A DNA stretch of 39,167 nt from Streptomyces sp. (GTDB lineage: Bacteria > Actinomycetota > Actinomycetes > Streptomycetales > Streptomycetaceae), in assembly GCA_013362785.1 (NCBI GenBank), contig JABFVM010000096.1, positions 1 to 39,167 on the forward strand. The letters are read 5' to 3'. The position numbers were made by a program, and so were the translations under genes. The notes below the pieces were generated by a model, which saw only the letters and a list, made by a program, of their open reading frames with translations, made no database searches and had not been told where the DNA came from. Position 1 is the first letter of the stretch, and each line of letters begins with the position of its first letter. Below, in pieces: positions 33,298 to 39,167 of this stretch.

Positions 33298-34185
33298 TCA
33301 TGTGGCCGTTCGTTCGATCCGGGGTGGGTCGGCGGGGTCGGGGACCTGGTTGCTCCAGCCGCCGGGTACGGCGCGGCCCTGCTGGGCGCGGAAGCGGACG
33401 GGGGCCATGCCGACGCGGCGGGTGAACAGCCGGGAGAAGTAGGCGGGATCGTCGTAGCCGACCCTGCGGGCGACGGCGGCGACGGGCAGCTCGGTGGCGG
33501 CGAGGAGTTCCTTGGCGCGGCCCAGGCGGATGCCGAGCAGATAGTCCTTGGGGCTGCATCCGGCGCCGCGCCGCACCGCGGTGCGCAGTTCGGCGAGGGT
33601 CATGCCGTGCCGGGCGGCGTGGTCGGCGACGGTCAGCGGCAGACAGGCGTCACGGGCGAGGGCCCTGAGGACCAGGTCGCCGTCCGGGGCGAGGTCGGCA
33701 CGCGCGCGCCGCAGGGCGACCAGGAGCTCATGGACGGCGGCGCCCGTCTCGACCTCCAGGAGGGGGTTGTCGCGGCGGGCGGCGCGGGCCATGCGCCCGA
33801 TGACGGCACGCGGGCCGGCGGCGTCGGAGAGAGGCACCACGGGGCGCTCCGGCTCGATGTAGCCGAGTTCGGTGTACGAGGCGGTGGCGGGCCCGGCGAA
33901 GTCGACGAAGCCCTCGTCCCAGCCGGTGCCGGGGTCGGGCGCGTAGTGGTGCGGGACGCCGGGGGTGAGCCACAGCAGCGCGGGCGCGGTGACGGTGGTG
34001 CGGCGGCCGTCGGGGGCGGCGTACCAGCCGGCGCCGGTACTGATCACGACGGCGACATGGTGGTCCAGGACCCGGGGGCCGACGGTGGGCAGGGCGCCGT
34101 ACTGGAGGCCGACGCCGAGGCAGACGAGGCCGAGGCGGTGGTGGGCGGGTCCGGGCGTGAAGAAACGCATCCAGGTGTGGTACAT
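33298..34185 (-). CDS. AraC family transcriptional regulator
   Basis: A 295-aa regulator. The N-terminal half (about 1-150) is a cupin-like sensor domain (LLWLTPGVPHHYAPDPGTGWDEGFVDFAG). The C-terminal half (about 180-275) is the AraC double helix-turn-helix, with LTVADHAARHGMTLAELRTAVRRGAGCSPKDYLLGIRLGRAKELL and VAAVARRVGYDDPAYFSRLFTRRVGMAP. ATG at 34185 has GGGAGGT upstream. It is divergent from the GH35 beta-galactosidase gene with an 88-bp gap, so it very likely senses a galactoside-type sugar and controls that gene and possibly itself. Confidence 0.9.
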   Translation of the reverse strand: MYHTWMRFFTPGPAHHRLGLVCLGVGLQYGALPTVGPRVLDHHVAVVISTGAGWYAAPDGRRTTVTAPALLWLTPGVPHHYAPDPGTGWDEGFVDFAGPATASYTELGYIEPERPVVPLSDAAGPRAVIGRMARAARRDNPLLEVETGAAVHELLVALRRARADLAPDGDLVLRALARDACLPLTVADHAARHGMTLAELRTAVRRGAGCSPKDYLLGIRLGRAKELLAATELPVAAVARRVGYDDPAYFSRLFTRRVGMAPVRFRAQQGRAVPGGWSNQVPDPADPPRIERTAT

Positions 34186-34210
34186 CCCGCACCTCCCGTC
34201 GGGCGCTTCG

Positions 34211-34255
34211 GTCCAAGCAGCGCCGATCTTTGTCCATGGACGTGATCACCGTCCA
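34211..34255. promoter_or_regulatory. Three GTCCA half-sites between araC-type regulator and beta-galactosidase genes
   Basis: GTCCA occurs at 34211, 34232 and 34251, spacing 21 and 19 bases, about two helical turns apart on one face. The middle copy is inside the perfect palindrome GTCCATGGAC (34232-34241). AraC proteins bind direct repeats with about 21-bp spacing, so these are candidate operators in the 88-bp divergent gap. Confidence 0.45.
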
Positions 34256-34273
34256 GAGGTGAGGGTGGGGCGC

Positions 34274-36049
34274 ATGAGCGACTTCTCGGTGGGGGACGGG
34301 GACTTCCTGCTGGACGGACGGCCGGTGCGGCTGCTGTCCGGCGCGCTGCACTACTTCCGGGTGCACGAGGCGCAGTGGGGGCACCGGCTGGGGATGCTGC
34401 GGGCGATGGGCCTCAACTGCGTGGAGACGTACGTGCCGTGGAACCTGCACGAGCCCGGGCCGGGGCAGGCCCGGGACGTGGGGGCGCTCGGCCGGTTCCT
34501 GGACGCCGCGCGGGAGGCCGGGCTGTGGGCGATCGTGCGGCCGGGGCCGTACATCTGCGCCGAGTGGGAGAACGGCGGGCTGCCGTCCTGGCTGACGGCG
34601 GAGGTGGGGGCACACGCGCGTACCCGTGACAAGCGCTATCTGGGGCACGTGGCGAACTGGTTCGGGCGGCTGCTGCCCGAGATCGTGCCCCGGCAGATCG
34701 ACCGCGGCGGACCGGTGATCATGGTGCAGGTCGAGAACGAGTACGGCAGCTACGGCTCGGACGCCGGGTATCTGCGCCGCCTTGCCGCTCTGCTGCGCGA
34801 ACTCGGCGTCACGGTCCCGCTGTTCACCTCGGACGGCCCCGAGGACCACATGCTCTCCGGCGGCTCTCTCCCGGGCGTCCTCGCGACGGTCACCTTCGGC
34901 TCCCACGCGCGCGTGGCGTTCGAGACGCTGCGCCGGCACCGCCCCGAAGGGCCGCTGATGTGCATGGAGTTCTGGTGCGGCTGGTTCGACCACTGGGACG
35001 GCGAGCACGTCGTACGGGATACGGCGGACGCCACGGCGGCCCTGCGGGAGATCCTGGAGTGCGGGGCCTCGGTCAACCTGTACATGGCGCACGGCGGGAC
35101 GAGCTTCGCGGGCTGGGCGGGCGCCAACCGGGGCGGCGGCGCGCTGCACGACGGCCCGCTGGAGCCCGATGTGACGTCGTACGACTACGACGCCCCGATC
35201 GACGAGTACGGCCGCCCCACACGGAAGTTCTGGGCCTTCCGCGAGGTTCTCGCCCAGTATGCCGACGCCCCGCCGCCCGAAGTCCCGCCCGCACCCGCGC
35301 CGTTGGGCGCGCCCGCCGAGGTGGCCCTGACCGCCTGGACGCCCCTGGGCGACGTACTGGAGGCGCTGGGCGGCCCGGAGTCGTCCGGGTCCGTCCCGCC
35401 CACCTTCGAGGAACTCGGCGTCGAGCGGGGCCTGGTGCGCTACGAGGTGACCGTGCCGGGGCCGCGGCGGCCGTACCCGCTGACGGTCCGCGGACTGCGG
35501 GACCTCGCCGTGGTGTACGTCGACGGGGAGCGGGCCGGGGTGCTCACCGAGGACGACGGGTGCCTCAAGGAGCCCGTCGCCGGGTACGCGCGCGTGGAGC
35601 TGTGGGTGGAGTCCCTGGGGCGGGTCAACTACGGGCCGCGGCTGGGCGAGCCCAAGGGGATCACCGGGGGCGTTCTGCACGAGCGGCAGTTCCTGCACGA
35701 CGTACGCGCGCGTGGGCTGCGGCTGGAGGCGCTGGACGACGGCGAACGGGTCCGGGCGGTGCCGGCGCGGGAGCTGCCCGAGGACGGTGCCCCGGGGCTC
35801 TACCGGGGCACCGTCACGGTGCGGGGCGCCGGTGACGCCCGTCTGGAGCTGCCGGGGCCGACCCGCGGGTTCGTGTGGATCAACGGCTTCAACCTCGGCC
35901 GTTACTGGTCCGCGGGCCCACAGCGCTCGCTGTACGTCCCGGGACCCGTGCTGCGGGAGGGCGACAACGAGGTGTGGCTGCTGGAGCTGGAGCAGACGGC
36001 CCGGTGCGGGTTCGGCGAGGCGGGTGCCCCGGTGCTCCGGGCCGTCTGA
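34274..36049 (+). CDS. Beta-galactosidase, glycoside hydrolase family 35
   Basis: A 591-aa GH35 enzyme removing terminal beta-galactose. The catalytic TIM barrel (about 1-330) starts with LLSGALHYFRV and includes NCVETYVPWNLHEP, RPGPYICAEWENGGLPSW, the acid/base Glu156 in VQVENEYGSYG and the nucleophile Glu232 in CMEFWCGWFDHW. C-terminal beta-sandwich domains follow, with GFVWINGFNLGRYW near the end. No signal peptide is seen, so it is probably cytoplasmic and acts on imported sugars. ATG at 34274 follows GAGGGTGGGG. The open frame extends upstream over the regulator's gap but without support. Confidence 0.93.
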   Translation: MSDFSVGDGDFLLDGRPVRLLSGALHYFRVHEAQWGHRLGMLRAMGLNCVETYVPWNLHEPGPGQARDVGALGRFLDAAREAGLWAIVRPGPYICAEWENGGLPSWLTAEVGAHARTRDKRYLGHVANWFGRLLPEIVPRQIDRGGPVIMVQVENEYGSYGSDAGYLRRLAALLRELGVTVPLFTSDGPEDHMLSGGSLPGVLATVTFGSHARVAFETLRRHRPEGPLMCMEFWCGWFDHWDGEHVVRDTADATAALREILECGASVNLYMAHGGTSFAGWAGANRGGGALHDGPLEPDVTSYDYDAPIDEYGRPTRKFWAFREVLAQYADAPPPEVPPAPAPLGAPAEVALTAWTPLGDVLEALGGPESSGSVPPTFEELGVERGLVRYEVTVPGPRRPYPLTVRGLRDLAVVYVDGERAGVLTEDDGCLKEPVAGYARVELWVESLGRVNYGPRLGEPKGITGGVLHERQFLHDVRARGLRLEALDDGERVRAVPARELPEDGAPGLYRGTVTVRGAGDARLELPGPTRGFVWINGFNLGRYWSAGPQRSLYVPGPVLREGDNEVWLLELEQTARCGFGEAGAPVLRAV

Positions 36050-36086
36050 CGCACCCCTGGTGACGTACCCCTGGTGCGACGATCGC

Positions 36087-37941
<1,855 letters not shown>

Positions 37942-37950
37942 AAGTTTCCT

Positions 37951-38056
37951 CGCCCCCGCCGCCCTTCCCGTCCCATCCCTGGGCGCTGCCGCCCCCAGAC
38001 CCCCGCTTCGGCCCTGAAAGGCGCCTCGTCCTCAAACGCCGGACGGGCTGAAAAAA
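37951..38056. repeat. Streptomyces high-copy intergenic repeat (CTCAAACGCCGGACGGGCTG type)
   Basis: The segment begins CGCCCCCGCCGCCCTTCCCG, passes through GGGCGCTGCCGCCCCCAGAC and ends GTCCTCAAACGCCGGACGGG followed by CTGAAAAAA. I recognise it as a widespread dispersed element that fills many Streptomyces intergenic gaps. It lies between convergent genes, and on the minus strand it begins with a TTTTTT run just past the SDR stop, so it may act in termination. Confidence 0.7.
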
Positions 38057-38063
38057 CATTCGC

Positions 38064-38996
38064 TCATGCTCCGTACACCGCCCCCGGCGCCCCCGCCTCC
38101 CCCAGCAGCTTCAGCGCCGTCTCCCCCGCCTCCCTCGGCGTCCAGCGTGCCCCCTTGTCCTTCGTCGGCCCCGCGCGCCACCCCTCCATGACCGTGATCC
38201 GGCCACCCTCCGCCTCGAAGACCCGGCCCGTCACGCCCTCGCTCGCAGCCGCGCCCAGCCAGACGACCAGCGGGGAGACGTTCTCCGGGGCCATCGCGTC
38301 GAAGCCGGTGTCGGGTGCTGCCATCGACTCCGCGAAGGTGCGTTCCGTCATGCGGGTGCGGGCCGCCGGGGCGATCGCGTTGACCTGGACGCCGTAGCGG
38401 GCGAGCTCGGCCGCCGCGACCAGGGTCAGGCCGACGATGCCGGCCTTCGCGGCGCTGTAGTTGCCCTGCCCGAGCGAGCCCAACAGCCCTGCCCCGCTGC
38501 TCGTGTTGACGATCCGGGCGTTCGGGGCACGGCCCGCCTTCGCCTCCGCCCGCCAGTGCGCGGCCGCGTGCTTCAGGGGCAGGAAGTGGCCCTTGAGGTG
38601 GACGCGTACGACGGCGTCCCAGTCGTCCTCGTCGAGGTTGACCAGCATCCGGTCGCGCAGGAACCCGGCGTTGTTGACGAGGGTGTCGAGGCGGCCGAAC
38701 GTCTCCAGAGCCGCCGCCACCAGGGACGCCGCACCGGCGCTCGTGGCCACGTCACCGCCATGGGCGACGGCCTCACCGCCCGCGGCGCGGATCTCGGCGG
38801 CCACCCGCAACGCGGGGGTGTCAGCGGCCGGCGTCGGGGCCGCGTCGGCGCCCCCCGGTGTGCCGTCGAGACCGACGTCCAGGTCGTTGACGACGACCTT
38901 CGCCCCCTCGGCCGCGAACGCGAGCGCGTGCGCGCGCCCCAGCCCACGCCCCGCGCCGGTGACCACGACGACCCGCCCCTCACACATCCGGCTCAT
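38064..38996 (-). CDS. SDR family NAD(P)-dependent oxidoreductase
   Basis: A 310-aa short-chain dehydrogenase. The cofactor motif TGAGRGLG is at residues 13-20, followed by the acidic residue in KVVVNDLDVG that favours NAD(H). NNAG is in TLVNNAGFLRD, the catalytic Ser in IVNTSSGAGL, and Tyr/Lys in GNYSAAKAG. Length and the opening GRVVVVTGAGRGLGRAHALA resemble the hydroxyacyl-CoA dehydrogenase part of bacterial multifunctional enzymes, suggesting a fatty-acid or sterol beta-oxidation substrate, which is inference. The C-terminus (TVMEGWRAGPTKDKGARW) is an extension beyond simple SDRs. ATG at 38996 has AAGGGGG upstream and overlaps the end of the upstream gene by 17 nt. Confidence 0.9.
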   Translation of the reverse strand: MSRMCEGRVVVVTGAGRGLGRAHALAFAAEGAKVVVNDLDVGLDGTPGGADAAPTPAADTPALRVAAEIRAAGGEAVAHGGDVATSAGAASLVAAALETFGRLDTLVNNAGFLRDRMLVNLDEDDWDAVVRVHLKGHFLPLKHAAAHWRAEAKAGRAPNARIVNTSSGAGLLGSLGQGNYSAAKAGIVGLTLVAAAELARYGVQVNAIAPAARTRMTERTFAESMAAPDTGFDAMAPENVSPLVVWLGAAASEGVTGRVFEAEGGRITVMEGWRAGPTKDKGARWTPREAGETALKLLGEAGAPGAVYGA

Positions 38997-39167
38997 GCCA
39001 CGCCCCCTTCTCCTGCTCGCCCTTCTCCTGCTCGGGCTTCTCTTGCTCGGCCTTCTCTTGCTCGGTCTTCTCTTGCTCGGCCTTCTCTTGCTCGCCCTTC
39101 TCTTGCTCGCCCTTCTCTTGCTTGTTGACCGTCGCGGCCTCCAGGAACGCGGGCCGCTCTCCCCCGC
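38980..39167 (-). CDS. 3' end of an unidentified gene with EQEKx repeat tail (partial)
   Basis: On the minus strand, from the right edge of the window (its 5' part is outside) the frame reads GERPAFLEAATVNK, then eight copies of a five-residue unit of the form QEKGE/QEKAE, and ends KGAWHEPDV with TGA at 38980-38982. The stop overlaps the SDR start by 17 nt, so the two genes are co-directional and coupled. The visible 14 residues before the repeats are too few to name the enzyme. The repeat tail is highly charged (Glu, Lys, Gln) and should form a helical or disordered extension. The DNA repeat is probably a recent expansion. Confidence 0.6.
   Translation of the reverse strand, partial: GGERPAFLEAATVNKQEKGEQEKGEQEKAEQEKTEQEKAEQEKPEQEKGEQEKGAWHEPDV
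39005..39124. repeat. Eight 15-bp tandem repeats inside the partial gene
   Basis: Eight consecutive units of the pattern nnCTTCTCYTGCTCG, 120 bp in total. Each unit is a whole number of codons, so gain or loss of units keeps the frame. Variation is limited to the first two bases and one C/T, which implies recent duplication. Confidence 0.9.

Overview
The window is chromosomal DNA from a high-GC actinomycete, almost certainly a Streptomyces. The evidence is very high GC with G/C at third codon positions, frequent GTG and TTG starts, 4-nt ATGA/GTGA gene overlaps, several intergenic elements that I recognise as high-copy Streptomyces repeats, and Streptomyces-typical proteins (a 44-aa SPW_0924-like peptide, an ANTAR regulator next to pyruvate kinase, a Streptomyces-type trypsin). 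No phage, plasmid, transposase or CRISPR signal was seen. Most of it reads as conserved core chromosome. Family assignments come from motif recognition; no database search was run.

Layout. 1-4.9 kb: a SAM methyltransferase whose 5' end is broken by an apparent 1-nt insertion, the helicase HrpB, then (minus strand) a tiny membrane peptide followed by a DUF3068 membrane protein. 4.9-8.5 kb: a secreted lytic transglycosylase, a DUF4184 membrane protein and a small hypothetical protein that overlaps it tail to tail. 8.5-14.8 kb: polA, divergent from a YdeP/FdhF-type molybdopterin oxidoreductase, a PaaI-type thioesterase and a lipoprotein gene that looks leaderless. 15.3-21 kb: a complete branched-chain amino acid ABC transporter operon (binding protein, LivH, LivM, LivG, LivF) closed by a strong hairpin. 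21-23.4 kb: a PdtaR-like ANTAR response regulator, an odd short tRNA with a CAA anticodon, and pyk.

23.6-29.3 kb: a SIMPL-domain protein, a Tat-exported 5'-nucleotidase, and a coupled pair (PLP decarboxylase plus N-hydroxylating flavin monooxygenase) that resembles the first half of a desferrioxamine-type hydroxamate siderophore pathway without its acyltransferase and synthetase. 29.5-34.2 kb: aminopeptidase N, an orphan receiver protein, chorismate mutase and an AraC regulator. 34.2-39.2 kb: a GH35 beta-galactosidase divergent from the AraC gene, a secreted trypsin, an HExxH protein with a C-terminal zinc ribbon, an SDR dehydrogenase, and the 3' end of an upstream gene carrying eight 15-bp tandem repeats.

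Functional links visible in the sequence: the five liv genes form one uptake system; the AraC gene probably controls the divergent beta-galactosidase; the decarboxylase and monooxygenase probably act in sequence on a diamine; the two small membrane genes at 3.6-4.7 kb look co-transcribed. I found no convincing new multi-gene defence or biosynthetic system. The most unusual items are the class I-shaped tRNA with a Leu anticodon, the isolated hydroxydiamine pair, the out-of-frame methyltransferase start and the EQEKx repeat tail.
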